Below, one piece after another: positions 21,744 through 35,000 of a stretch of DNA of 64,000 nt. Location: NCBI GenBank assembly GCA_000727475.1, contig KL647312.1, forward strand, positions 1,748,793 through 1,812,792. The letters are read 5' to 3'. Source of the stretch: Sarcocystis neurona (taxonomy: Eukaryota; Apicomplexa; Conoidasida; Eucoccidiorida; Sarcocystidae). Made by a program: the position numbers and the translations under genes. The notes under the pieces are model-generated. The model ran no database searches. It saw only the letters and a list, made by a program, of their open reading frames with translations, and was not told the origin of the DNA. The first letter of the stretch is position 1. Each line of letters starts with the position of its first letter.

Positions 21744-22673
21744 TCAAGCATCGTTAACACCCTTCGGCAACAACAATGGGGACTTCAAACCTACAAGAAA
21801 ACGATGTTTCCAGAGGTGGTATGACCCTACTGGGAAGACGCCAAAGCCTGTGATGACAGACATGCAGCCTGCACGCTGCGCACAACAACGATATGTGACA
21901 GACCTCCACACATACCTTCCCCTTCAACCCAGTGCTGTGCGCGCCGCGTCTCCTTAAGCTTTTGGTAGTCCTCCTCGGTTAGCGTCTGGTATATCTCTGC
22001 GTTCTCGTCTCTGACCTGCAGTGTCGTCGCCAGCACATGCGCAGGCAACGCGACGTACGGTACGACGCGCCGTCAGATTACTGCAGACAGACCGGTGCGC
22101 CGTTGCGCGATGACAGCGAGTCGCCGTTCCACAATTACACGCACGTGTGTGTGTGTTTCTCTGCCCAGCGAAGAACAACACGCACGGCCAGCTCAAGTCC
22201 GTGAGCACGTGCACAGCGTCTACGGTGTAGTGAGTGACCTACTACGCAAGCGCTGCACCCGCAGAAACAGGAGCTACTAAGCCACTGGGGAAGAAGCTGC
22301 ACGACTCCGTCGGAATAAAACAGGTCTTTCAAATGTGGGCGACTGAGAAAATCAAACCAAGTGTACGGAGGCCAAGACGGAGGCAAACGTGAAGAGAAGT
22401 GGAAACCACGGATAATCTGGTAAACTACTGAGAGGCACGAAACGCGCAAAAACGAGACATGCTGCAAAGTTTAGGAGACCACGTCACGCTCGACATAGCA
22501 CCCGTCGGACGCATAAAAGAAAACTGCCCTTACCTCGTACTGCTCGGTGGCTTTGGCCTCTCCCCTGCGCTGTTTCCTGATTTTCGCGAGGGCAGACTCT
22601 GTTTTGGGTCTCATCTTTCTGCTCGTGCCGTTCTTTCGTTGCCGCCGCTTCTGCCTTTTACCCGAGGTGTAAT
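21744..22673 (-). CDS. Unidentified basic protein, four 3' exons
   Basis: Four exons join in phase, read on the minus strand: 22673-22534, 22416-22243, 22015-21916 and 21829-21744 (stop). The first is strongly basic (KRQKRRQRKN, then SRKMRPKTESALAKIRKQRR), like a nuclear or nucleolar localisation stretch. The second is aromatic (PPSWPPYTWFDFLSRPHLKD). The third is acidic and helical (VRDENAEIYQTLTEEDYQKL). The last is short, ending LLLPKGVNDA. Splice sites include GAG|GTAAGG, TTACCAG|, CTGCAG| and GAAG|GTATGT. Upstream exons are expected; a frame at 22.79-23.0 kb with FPVGKKGRMYCGFDCC is a candidate but its phase does not match. No family recognised. Confidence 0.5.
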
Positions 22674-24540
22674 CTCATGTTTTTCAAGATGAAGACGTGT
22701 GTAGACGCAGGTGCACACCTGGTGGGGGCAATCGAGGAAAAATCTAGAATGCCTTCTTCCCTCAGAATTTCTCCCGTCAACCCAAATACCTGCCCTTTTG
22801 GCTATTTATTGGACAGCAGTCGAATCCGCAGTACATGCGGCCCTTTTTCCCAACGGGGAAGTAAAAGCTCGACGTTGGCGAGCTATTGTATCGAAGATGC
22901 TGGTTGTGTGGCCAGGACAAGCGTGTCCGGAGGCCTTCCAGTCTAGACGAAGGGAGCACGTATAAATGCTGGTGACTACTCGTAGTAAAAGCCGTAGTAG
23001 AGAAGATCGGCACGCACCGAAGGCTCATGACACTTGTGGACTTCCTCTTGTGTGCTATCTAAGTTTTCACAACAGTCCATACCCCCTGGCTACTTTCAGA
23101 GAGGGCAGCGACTCATCTGCACACGTAGACCCGTTTCATTCGACCGCGCAAGTATAGAGCTATGAGGGCGCAAGGCATATATTAAAATACAAATACCCGT
23201 GCATGCCATACGAGTATGAACTTGCTTTACATGCAAGACTCGTGAACGAACGAAAATCAGAGTCCTTCAGACGTACGTACACCGGATACGCTCGAAAACA
23301 AGAAACGGCGGCTGTCGTCGGCTCCCCGAACGAACACAGCGAGAAACAGGACGTAGACGGAACTGACTGGACGGAGGAAGGATGGTAATTACAAAAAACG
23401 GACGTGGCCCTTCTTAGACAGTTCAAATTTTACCTCGTATCCTTGAGAGGTGGGGGGAAGCAGGAAGAGGAGAGCGACACTCACCGCTTGCATGGACAAA
23501 GCAGCTCAAACTATAGATACCTCCGTCAACAATTTTTCCTAGAGGTGAGACAAAGGCGATAGACAAACATGTAGACGAGCTCTCCTGAGCACACGAGCAT
23601 ACGGTGCAACGAACACGACGTTTCTGTGCGGAGGAGATACTTTTGCTGCGACACAGAGTGTATTCCTCCGGTTCGTGCACAGGTACAGGTCCAGGGAGTA
23701 AAATGTGCTAGTGTAGCGACCAGTTTTTCTGTGGTGGCATACCGCAGCTGGTTTCTTCCGACTGCGAGAACAGATGTTGTGATTCTGGGGATTTGCGCAG
23801 TTGCAACTGTACAGAAGGAGCGATTCCCGCTAGGTCACCTGGAGCGGTGACGAGAGGATGTGTGAAGAATAAACAAAACACTAACATTACGTTGATATGA
23901 AGGGTAGACGATTTTAGGTCATTTTTGCGAGTTTAGATCTGCGTTAGCGTTCGCAGCTGCCGCACCAGGAGGGCACCAGGGCCAGCTACAACATATCGAA
24001 AAATCATCAGTCGGCTCTCCTTAGTGTTAGCACGCACTCCGAAAAGTTGCGAAACAGGAAGTCGCGTGCAACTTACACCGGTGCATGGCACATATTGAAT
24101 AGATTTCACCTTGATGTACTGGGGACGAAGAGGCGCGTCACGGCGGACGTACACAGAAGCGCTTCAACGTGATCACAACATGTAGGGAATGAACCACGGC
24201 GGTGGTTTTTGCTTCACAAGATCTTGTAAGGGACGTGAGTACAAAACTTCTCCGGCATGTGTCTGCCTGACGAATGCAGCACACAACAGGACACAGAGCC
24301 CGGGGGGTGAGGGGGGAGGGGACCCTGTGAGGAAGGGAGGACTGGATTCACAGAGGAGCACAACGGTGTAGACAGAAAAGCAGGACAATTATTGCTCGCT
24401 GGTCTTTACAAAGTAGATAGCGCCAGGGGTTGACAGATAGTAAATTCTTCACAAGGAATTTTGGGGATGAATGCTGGTCCAGTTGACACTAACGGTCATG
24501 CTCAGGCGCGGCGCGGGCGTGTCTTACTCGTCTTGCCATC

Positions 24541-26051
24541 CTATTGCTCTTGCCTCCTATCAGGAATATCACAAAATGAATTGCTTGTAGGCAGTGTCGC
24601 TGCGATCTGTTTGCGTGCTGCGGTCTCGGTTACGTTGCTGCTGTTGCTACTAGTCTTTCTATAGGTTCTGATGTTGCTGCCTCTCACGGGTGTGCAACAT
24701 GACGCGCTCCGGCCAGTATGTAACGAGTACGACGACAGCCGTTCAGCATGCAGGGCCACCCGCACTAAATGATGTCGGGTAATCCGTCTTTCTAGAGCTG
24801 TGTTGCTTGCTGCAATTTGAGCGCAAGTTTCTGCTTCCACCCTCGTTGTCCAATAAAGAACTTTTAGCTGACTAACGACAGTTGAAGCTCTTTCACAGGT
24901 TTAAACATAAGTCTTGGCCAGGCGCCCTGGGGCCCAGTTGTGTATTTGCACATGTATAGGTAAGGTAGACGAATACACCACCCGAATAAAAGTAACGTTT
25001 CGGCCGATGGTGGGTTCAGCCGAATAAAAATAATGTTTGGCACGCTGCTGGGAACCGACTGCGCATGTCCATGAAAGGCTTGCACGTAATAATTCAGAAG
25101 ACTTGATGGGTCGAAACGACGAAGAAAGCCATGTTTTCTGCATTGGCTAACCTGCAGGCCCCTAGGCGACTTTCCCTTCTAAGCGGAAGCGCTTTGCCAC
25201 GAAAGGCAAACAGCTCCCTTTCCCAGGTGTCAGCAGGAACGCTCCTTTTAGTGTAGGCGGCAGAGACTTTTCTACCATGTGAGGGACGTACGAGCCGGAT
25301 CACACTGTGCGTCCAGGCACCCCCAGTGTTGTCAGGTATTTGTAAGTTGGGAAGCAGAGTGTCTGAGTGTCCGGGACTTCGTTGTTGTTGCACTGTGACT
25401 TCCACACTCTTAGAGTTGCTGCTCCCTAAAAACACCCACCCGGCTTCTCTTGCAGTCGTACCACATGTACGTAACACAACCGTGGGTCCAGGTCCTGTGC
25501 GCACTCCATGTTTGGGGTTTAACTGAAGTGCTGAGCTCATCTACACATCGTTATAGGGTCGGGGATAGGTCACAGCGGCAGTGGGCAGCAGCCTGACGCA
25601 GACGCGGACACTGAGTCTCGGTTTGTAGTCCTCCGGCTGCATATGACCAGCTGAAAATAGTGTATGTACATATGTATTCGTGTACAGATGCAGCTTCGCG
25701 TATGCTAATGTAGACTTCAGGGACGTGTATGTATGGTAACTATGCCGGCAGGGGTGGTGATGAATACGCTTGATTATACGTAACTGGGCCCGAACAGCAT
25801 ATGGAATGTAAGCCACAGACAACGCTCCACTCCATCATCCCACGTGGACTAAGAAACCCACCAGAGCCGTCTAACATTCCGTCTTTCTTTGGAGTAGATT
25901 TCAGACAGAAGATCGTTTTTTCGCCGGGGCAGCCAGCAGCAAGCAATAGTTGCTGTGGGACGCGTAGGACGAACACACTGCAGTCCGATGTTGGAAGCCG
26001 TTGACTGCGACACTCAAACGCTCGTGTGTAAGCCGGCAGAGCGGTGAACAT
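24541..26051 (-). CDS. Unidentified protein, incomplete multi-exon model
   Basis: Read on the minus strand, an ATG at 26051 opens a protein-like exon (ALPAYTRAFECRSQRLPTSD, then CPGEKTIFCLKSTPKK) with a good GTGGGT donor after KKDGMLDGS. It joins in phase to an acceptor CTCAG near 25531 that leads into ALQLNPKHGVRTGPGPTVV and further residues up to about 25330. Two further pieces look coding: 24764-24840 (ETCAQIAASNTALERRITRH) and 24541-24660 (NVTETAARKQIAATLPTSNS, ending in a stop). The later joins could not be made in phase, so one or more exons are missing or the last two belong to another gene. No domain or family recognised. Confidence 0.35.
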
Positions 26052-28093
26052 GTTTCTTCGTCTCACCGTTCACCGTGACAGTGCACAGTTTCGAACGCCA
26101 TGGCTTGTTTCTGTTTCGCAAAAGGTTGGCGGGCGGTCTGGTCATAGACCACCGTGGAGCATGCCTGCCTCTCCGAAGTTAATTCCTCCGGTCGGGTAAA
26201 TAAACAAAGCAACCATCACACAGGGGCACCATCCTCCAAAACCCTTAAACGTGCGAGTGAACACAGGCATTCACGGTAGACGAATGCGCGAGTTTAGGTG
26301 TGAGCGTTTTCTTTGTCCATTACGTCTCTACACACTGAATAATGGAAATATGCAAGATAAAGTTACCTGTCGAATTGATGGAAGCCTGCGGGACGCCGGT
26401 GTTAAACGGAGACGTACAGGGATTGTATCTTCTTCGTGAACTCATGGTTTAAGTCCGTGTGGGCGTATGCGTGGGCGTGGCACAAGGTAGTGGATTACAA
26501 CACGCCAGCTGTACGCCACAGAGCAGCCGTGCAAAACTACAAACAACACACAACTGCCGTGAAAGGACAACTCGATACCGGGAAGCGCGCACTCCTCTCT
26601 TGTGTATCTAGTGTAGATGTGTGAGCATACCGACGCGGAGTATCATCGCACCGCGCACACGGACGACATACAACTGCATTGCCTCGCGTAGTCCAAATAC
26701 AGGAGGACGTATCTCGTTGTGTGAATCAGTACGTGCCGGATCATTTCAAAAAACATCTGTTTAGAGAACGTGTGTACTGTTTCGGTAGCTACCTGAGGCA
26801 GTTCGATTTGTTGTACCGGTAGAACACTGCCGTCTATGTGAGCTGCTATCTAGTGCGGCGAATGAATCAGCCGTTGCTTGTTCAGGAGTAACTAGTGGAT
26901 GGCACTAGTACCTTTCCGTCTAGACAGTTGAAACGGTGTGTGTTCCGGTTTAGGTATGTAAACGCGTGTGAGGCAGTCCTACTCCGTGCAGCGGCAGCGA
27001 AAGCTACGCATACGTCACCGCCCGCACATCTCGGCTTAGTAGTGAAATTTATTTTGAATTGTATGCAAGAGGTTTACATGCGCGAGATTACAAATTCATG
27101 TTATGTTTGAGGTTAAAGGACCTTTTGCAAAAATCATGTGTCTAAGCTATGTTGACGTGCATGACGCTGCCGTGGGGCCACTAGGCTGTAATTTTTCTCC
27201 AGCATTTTCCAGAAACGTTTGTTGAGCAGAGAAACAAGGGGAGACGAATATGTTTTACAAGGCCTATGAAGCTTCTGGTGATGCCGACTGCACACATCAG
27301 CAAATGATTATATGTGAAAATGTAGATCGTAGGCGATCGGCGCTAGCATGTCCGAAGCACACTCCTCCCGTATGATATATACGCCCTGATCGATAACAGA
27401 GGTAGTAGCCTTCTCCAGAACTGTCTCGCGTATAGCGAGACCCGCAGGCGAGAGGCGTTCCGCACGTGTGCTGAGTTTTCTGAATCTATGTTCGTGAGGA
27501 GACTGTAGAGAGAGTTGCTGGCGGCGAGTAAATAGTTTCAGCGCATTGCGTGTGCGCGCATATGCAGATGAGTACTTGGAACGAATACGTCAACAAAAGG
27601 GCAGCTGTCTGCAGTTTTGCGTCCATAGTATTCTGACCACACGGACGGCTGCTGATTCTGATTGAACCTGCCTCTCCAGCAAGCACTAATGTGTTCGTCC
27701 GCAGCATCCTTGACACTGTGCGCGGACGCGCATGTCCAGGAAACGTATGCCCAAGTCGTAGTGTGCGCAGGTACGTGTGTTGGTGCAGCACTTTTCTCTT
27801 CCAAAGAAGCATCTGGGCAGCCGTTTTCGCCCAAAGTATTCGTTGCTGGGCACTGGCAAAAGTCTCTGAAGAGTATTTTTCTCCTGTGTTGCTGATCCGA
27901 AAACAGGTTTTATGTGTCACTCCATCCTCGTTTTCCGTGACTTGAGTTCAGCATGCATCAGGACACACGGTGACTCAGTCCTCATTCATTTCATACACAG
28001 AATGGTCTGTGTATATGACTCTTGAAGTGTTAACGCTTATGCAGTCTTCCACGTACAGCATTCCCCCCCCGGGACCCCAGTTCCGTGCCCAAT
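26052..28093. other. Intergenic or unresolved stretch
   Basis: No confident gene. Frames are short and shift strand often. A minus-strand frame at 27538-27834 and an overlapping one at 27486-27920 are the longest but start without ATG and have no recognisable domain. The stretch lies between a minus-strand and a plus-strand gene, so it may hold a divergent promoter region. Confidence 0.4.
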
Positions 28094-29005
28094 ATGGGAA
28101 AGGCGGCGCCTCAACGCAAATGGAGACCGCACCCTTCGCCTCAGACTGTGGATGCTCACCAGACTGAAACACCAAAACAGCTACCAAACACCAGTTTAGA
28201 AGAGAACCTAGCAGCGAACTCTGAGGAGCCTACTAAACACGATGAAACAGAGACAGTGGAGTCGAGGACGGGGGTTGAAGGTGTGCTTCACGAGAGAAAA
28301 CAGCTTTTGACCTCAGACACGGCCCAAGAGGCTCTGGAAAGTTGCAGCGAAATGCACCGCGTGCTAGACAGCATTTTAGGATCTTTTTACACACAGCCGT
28401 CGACCGAAGCGTTTAATCAGAGCCGTTCAGATTTCACAGAAGCTGTCGGGGAAGACGTGCCCCTTTCTTGCGCAGTTGTTCCTTCACCGTCGAGTAAAAA
28501 AGATTTACTCCAGAGCAAATACACAGTGGGAGACGACTCTGGCAATGGAATTGCCTGGCCGCGTCCAGCACTAGTAAGCAGATCTGGTTTAGGGACAACC
28601 TCAGCGACAGACACTGAGTTCTACCCTACGCAGCGGAGTGCCGGAGAAAGCGGCATTTGCTGTTCCCCTACAACAGGATCTGGAATCGAATCTGAGAACT
28701 CGATCGCCTGGAACGTCAAGGACAGAAGCTCCGCAGTAGAGGGCCAGGATGATATTATGCTACAGAAAGAGCTAGAGAAGCAGGATAAAAGATGCGTTGA
28801 AGTAGCGTTGCATATGCTCAACCAGCACATCCTTGAAGAGCAACATGAGGAACAGCAGCAGCAGGCCCTCGCAAGGCTCCGCCTTGAACCAGGCGTAACA
28901 ATAGGTTTGCCCAGGGAGTCGGTCGTTCAGCTGGACTCCAAGTTGCTTACTGAACTAGGTCTGCTCGATGCACGCAACATCATCGAAGATCGGAGCTCAC
29001 AGCAG
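28094..29005 (+). CDS. First exon of the ASH-domain protein
   Basis: It is 304 codons from an ATG with a plausible context (CCAATATGG) to a GTTAG donor that follows ARNIIEDRSSQQ. The sequence is polar and Ser/Glu-rich up to residue 215, then helical (DIMLQKELEKQDKRCVEVAL, EEQHEEQQQQALARL). No Ig-like strands occur yet. It could be a separate single-exon gene, since the next confident exon is 2.3 kb downstream, but the strand and the phase-0 end fit the larger gene. Confidence 0.5.
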
Positions 29006-32000
29006 GTTAGAATGCCATTGTAACTGGATGCGCATGTTAAGCTCGTGACACAACTACAACATACAACTTTCTGAAAAAGGGGCAGTGCTCCTTGACGTGT
29101 TTGGCCGCAGAATCTGGCAGTGCTCGCGGTAACCGTTAGAGTAGCGTGGACGTTGCAGTGTGGACAACTATCGAACACTTCGACGTGGCTAAAGCGCGCC
29201 GAAGTGTTGTGTGGAGCATTTTCAGAGGGGATGGTTTCAGGATCCTACTCTGTCACGCAGGTATAGAAATGAACGAAGAGATATTCCAAAGACACTGGAA
29301 AGGCGCACAGCCCCTCGCACCTACTCATACCCTCATGGACGTATCTGTGTGTTTTTATACAGTCTTGCATTTCCAGTAGTTCTTGCCTACATGAGAGTGT
29401 ATATGCACATATACATACATACGTGAACATGTCAGTATCTGTGCGGATGTGTAATTTGGACCGTTGTATGCGTGCGCAGATACCTACTTCTACGAAGGTG
29501 CCTGATAAGGGTCATCGGCCTCTGTTTTTGGAGCACACTCTCTTACTGTGAACAGACTTTACGGCACGAAGCCTCAAATGTGTACCCGTAGCCACACCTC
29601 AAATGCACCGGTTAGCTCCCTGAGCTTTTTTACTTTGAAGTGGGATTTTACCCTCCTTGTTCAGTCATGCAGTTGTGCGGACTTCCACTGAATGCAATGA
29701 GCAGGGCGAAGACAGAGGAAAAAAGGTTCAGGGCGGAAAAGAAAAAACTCTACCAGAGGTTCAATCAGCTGCCGTACGACGGTCTCTGCCGATAGCACAC
29801 AGTTCCCCGTACGTGCGACCAGGAAGCAGAGCTACTATTTTGACAGTGCACTTTGTCGCATAAATGGTATAACAGCCATTTCCTCACGCTGACCACAGAT
29901 TCCAGATTAGGTGCACTCAGATGCCAGGACCATTCGTGCAAGGTACCAGTGAAAGACTTGTTCTCAGATAGTACGTGCGAGCGAAGATGCCGTTAATAGA
30001 GAGAATTGGGAACACATATGTTGTGTACTGTCGAAGACCCTGAACATATAGGCCAGGAGCAGTCGCGCTGCGAATACACAAATTTGTCATGTTAGTCCAT
30101 CCAGCTAAAAGAACCGTAGCAGACGTCTCTAAAATACACTACCTCCCTTCTTAACGTATTGACGCAAGTGTTGTTCACCACCCAAGTATCATTTCTTCGG
30201 ATGGCATCCGTAAAGAAGCGTTAAAGACCTCCACCTGCGACGTGTTTTTCTGCCAGGATGCTAGTAGAGCTCGTACAAAAAGTCAACCTTCCCCCTGTCT
30301 AGCACGTCTGTAGCCCTGACTATCTTTATCTAGCAGTACTCTAATGTAACTGACGCGACGCAGTCTCGCGCCTACCGTTTTCAGTTCAGAGTACAGACCA
30401 CGCGGGTCCTCAGTTGACCGGAACTATAAGTATGCAATGTAAAATTTCTTTCAGATCGGAGGCTTGTGCAGAAGAGATGTGTTCTTGATCCCCGGAAGGG
30501 TCGTGCGCGCAAGTTGGCTGCACCGGTTTTTCTTCCTTGCTCTCAGGGCTCGTAGTAGTCAGTGGTCTAGCATCAGCAGTACGGCGTGCCAAACTGGGTG
30601 ATACACAGTCGGAAAAAAAAGAACGCCTGCTTACACCGCTGTACTACTTCTGTTTTTCAGGGGCAGGAGAGCGGAGTTAAAGAAAAGCTCTGACTCCCGC
30701 CAACAACGAAGGACTCAGCAACGATGCGAGACTGTCTCGGGTTCGCATCGGCTGCGTGTAACGAAGTCGCAATTCGACGACCGATTGAAGAACTGTTGTC
30801 CCTTCAAAGTAGAGCCAGATTCAGTTGTAAGTCCCGCCTTTTAACCAACTTGTAGCGTCGCTTAGGCGAGCGTAGCGTCCACGAGAGTGCAACAAATAAA
30901 GTAAAGAAGCCGCTATTTCTCGGAGCTGCGTGCGAAAATGGAAACCAAACCGGCGTAGAGTAGTCGGAGGCCTTGCCGAACACAGGACTGCAACTGATGG
31001 GACATAAAGATTGTAGCAAGTCACGGCAAAGCTGCCGAAATGAATGCCTTGTCTTTTGGTGCCATACACGTCGCGAATTGTTGTCTGTTGTCTTCCTGCG
31101 AGACACCGTGAAGATCGCAATTTGCTGCTGCCGTACACTGGCGTTAGAGTACGTACGCTCGCAGTCAAGGCACAGAAGGAAAAATAGTGGAGTCTACAGT
31201 ACCACATAACATCCCTCGCGCCCGCACTTCAGTAAGTAGCGAATTTAACAGGAAGGGAACTGACGGAACACATCACTAATGCGTGGTTGCTGTAGGATTC
31301 TGCCTGTAACGTGCAGAAATTTTGTGGATTCTCTGTTGGGTCGACGTACACTCAAACTGTCAAGTTCACCAACGTAGCGGCAGTAGGACACCGGATTCGG
31401 GTGGAGCTCAGAGGAGGCGATGATTTATCCCTCACTCCACTTACCTTTTCGCCGCTGGCGAAGTGGGGACCGCGTGAAGGAGACATGGAAACGAGTCACC
31501 CTTACGCGCCGCAGACAGGTGTCATTGCTCCTGGAATGTACGCACGAGTAAGTAGCCTTAGCACACCATAAAATCGTCTGCCCGTGTTGTTCATTTACTA
31601 CGGAGATCGTTCTCAACACGCAGAACGCACTCACGCGTTCGCCCTTTGACTCACAGCTCATTACATCATTGAAGGACTGCGGACGTTAATCGGTCAGAGG
31701 CTAATTTCTAAGTGGTTTACGGATCATACTCGTACGTTCACCTTCTTACTTATAGCTCATTACTTCGTCAAAGGAGCGAGAATGTTAACGCATCTGAATT
31801 TCAGACACAAACCAACTGCGCATGCACGGACGCACAGGAGTGCGTCACCGAGCAGCTTTCACAAGTAAATACGGACAGGAGTGCGTCACCGAGCAGTATT
31901 CACAAGTAAATACGGAAACGAGCTATTGAGAGGAAGCTCTGCATGAGGTCTGACTAGTTTGGAGACGAGTTGCTTGCGTCAAGATGTGGTGCTTCGTTCA

Positions 32001-35000
32001 GCTGCTTATCCGCTCAAATTTCTGCCACAGGTCGACATTCTCTTCCGACCATCTTTATTGACAGACAGGAAAGCTCAGCTTCTTATTTACACCGGGGAAG
32101 GTACATATGCTATTGCGGTAAGGTCAGTCAGAGCACCCGTATCTGTGCCGGGGCCCTCAAGGGCATTTGACAGGTCGTTCACTACACCCGAGCACGTCTA
32201 CCACATGGGAGTCCACACGTGCACGCGCGGGCAATGAGATAACACGCCTAACGGATGTCGGTTCCGAAGCGTTGGCTGTCGGAGTTCTTCCGTTCACAAG
32301 TTATACCGCGACTGCGCATCACCGTAATCCCGTCTCTGGCATTGTAGCACACAGTTCTGGTGAGCCAAAGATCGTCTGAGCCACACTGAGGCACCATTAG
32401 TCGAAACGTATGCCATGCTTTTTGAAAAGTCTAGGCGAACGAATTCACAACCCTGCTGTTCCTCTGTTGACCTTCAGGTACTTTGCCTACGGGAACTACC
32501 GCAGCTGATGAATATTCCGCCCGTTGTAGACTGCGGCGTACATCTTTGTGGAGAGCGCGCTGAAGCGCGGTACGCCATGTCACCCTGTGGAGCTTTGTTA
32601 CGTTGACTCGCTTTACCCTCAACTGGGAAAAAACCCTGTTTTTGTAGCTTCACGTGAATAAAGTGCCGAAATCTGCCATGGTGCTGCACGCCGACAACAA
32701 AGGCATCAGCCTTTGTGTGTGAATGATCAATAGAAAACTCCTGAAGGATGCACCACCCCTGCTTCCAACCGAAGCAGCTGAAAAACCATGCAGCAGCAGC
32801 GAGCGTACTTCTGTGACTTCCTCGTATCCAATAAAGCTCGTCGTCTTCTGAAGATGTGTGGTCCATAACATCTTTACGTCAATGCGAAGCTACGCCCGTC
32901 ACCTACGTCACGCTGTCGCTTCAACCTGACAGTCCGCCGTCTGCATCGTGCTGCAGCTGTCGTCCCAATGCTCACAACAGGCTATCCGTGGTCAACGAGG
33001 GAGGAGAAGCCAAATTTGAGTTTCTCTCGTCCGGAGAGGGAGGGGATGTGCGCGCGTGCAGCTCGACCGCCGGGTACCAAGAATACCCCACTTCCCACGC
33101 CGACGACGGTGGTAGACGAGTTCTGAGAGAGCCACCTTTTACACTGTCGCCGCCTGGCTTCGTGTTGAAAAAGAACGAAACCGTAGAACTGCACGTCTCA
33201 TTCGACACCGCCTGCGTGGGCGTGTACGAGCGACCGTTGCGACTCCGTTCTGACGCCGGCCAAGAGTGGCAAGTCACTATCCGGGGGACGGCAAGTCCAG
33301 CTCGGATTCAAGTAGTGCGTTTCCACGAAAAACTGTGTACAACCAAAGACCTTCTTGACACCTTACAAATGGTGGAGTGTGCAGGGTGCGAATTAGATCA
33401 ATCTGAAAGCTCCCCTGAGACCACCGATGAAAATACATTTGAAGATACCGCTGCCCTGGCCATTCCGCGAGCAATAGACTTTGGATTTGTACAGGCAAGC
33501 TGCTGTTCCTCTCACTTTTCTTTGCTTTGTCCCTGCACTGTCAATCTTTCACACGCGTGTGAGCACGTTTATGTGCACACGCATACGCGTTTATATATAC
33601 GCACACGTATGAAACATGTGAACATTTACACCCGCGTAAGAGGGATTTGTAAGTCGTGATAGTCTAACGGAGAGCTACTTTCTCGTGGGTTAAGGTTAGA
33701 CGCACTTGGTTGTGAAACTCGACCCGCGTACGTTAACAAAGAGATAATGTGTGTTCACGCCTTTACAACTGGAACGACGTAATCCTTCATAGTCCTGTGT
33801 GGAGCGTCACATTGCGCTCTAACCTCGCCGACGTGTCCTGTGTGTAAAGACGTCTCTATGTTGCAGCTTAAAGGAGGAGTTGAGAGACGAACGCTAGTCC
33901 TTCGTAACGCTGGGCAGACTGCCGTCCACCTCCGATGGAGTCTGCGGGCAGCTGCCTCGGAGTCATCACAATGCGCATCGCTACCTTTCCGTGTGGAGCC
34001 AGCAGCGATTTACTTCAAACCTAAAACAGAGGTTGAATTCACATTCTCTTACGTTTTGCTGAGAGCCTGTGGCTCGCAGTCAGACAACGCAGAAGCCGTC
34101 TTAGAAGTAAGCAGCAATCTCTGGAAGGAGGAAGCATGCTTACTGCACTTTTGAAGCACCACCAGACAGTTTCCACTCAATAACGGTGACGGCTGCCCGA
34201 AGTGGATGCGAAATAGGCCTGCATTTGAATCTCACGGGTTCGTCGTCGTAAGTCAGAGGAGTGTATTACGACGGCGGGAAGCGGTGGAGTGCAATGAAGT
34301 GGCATTCGACCGGAGGCATACAAGCAGGCTCTTATCGCAACCGACCCATATTAAAGTTCAGCATTATGCACTTTCTTTCGGATCTCCCATGTTCGCAGGT
34401 AGTTGGTGTTCCCCGGCCCTGCCTGCTTGCTCTGCGCCTGCTCCTTCGGATTCAGCAGGACGAGCCCTCCTACTGTGAAGGCTCGCCAGCCCCGCTGTGG
34501 CCAAGGGAAGTGTATCCGCTGGAGTCTCAGGATGGCACCGGACAAGATGCTATCCCCCTCTGGAGTGCAAGGCTGCTTTCCCTCTCTCTGCGGGGCTCTC
34601 CTGTTGCTCCTAAAGTCGCTCTAGTTCCTTCCACCGCGGTCATGCAGGTCTTGCCCTGCGTCTTCAGTAGCAACACAGAGAGCATCGCGTTGGTTAATGA
34701 AGCATTCTGGGATACACCTTTTCGTGTTCCATCTACCCTCAAATACGTGCCTGTTCATGTCGAAGACAAAACAGAAGACGACTGCAGGTGGAACTTAGAT
34801 TCAACAGCGCAGAAGCCGTGCCTTGTTCTTCTAAACGAGCAAGAGGTACGCCTACTTACTCCTTTGCTTTACACAGGACACGGAAGATAGGACGCACAAA
34901 GATGCCTTTAATGTGCTTGTGATAGTTGCAATTAGGGCTGGGTGCTGACGTGTCTTAAGAGGAAACGTCATTCCGCTTTCGCTCTTATTGCAGGCCGACT

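Noticed and set aside
30720..30790. Possible tRNA T-arm-like word GGGTTCGCATC
   Set aside because: No acceptor stem, D-arm or anticodon stem could be paired around it.
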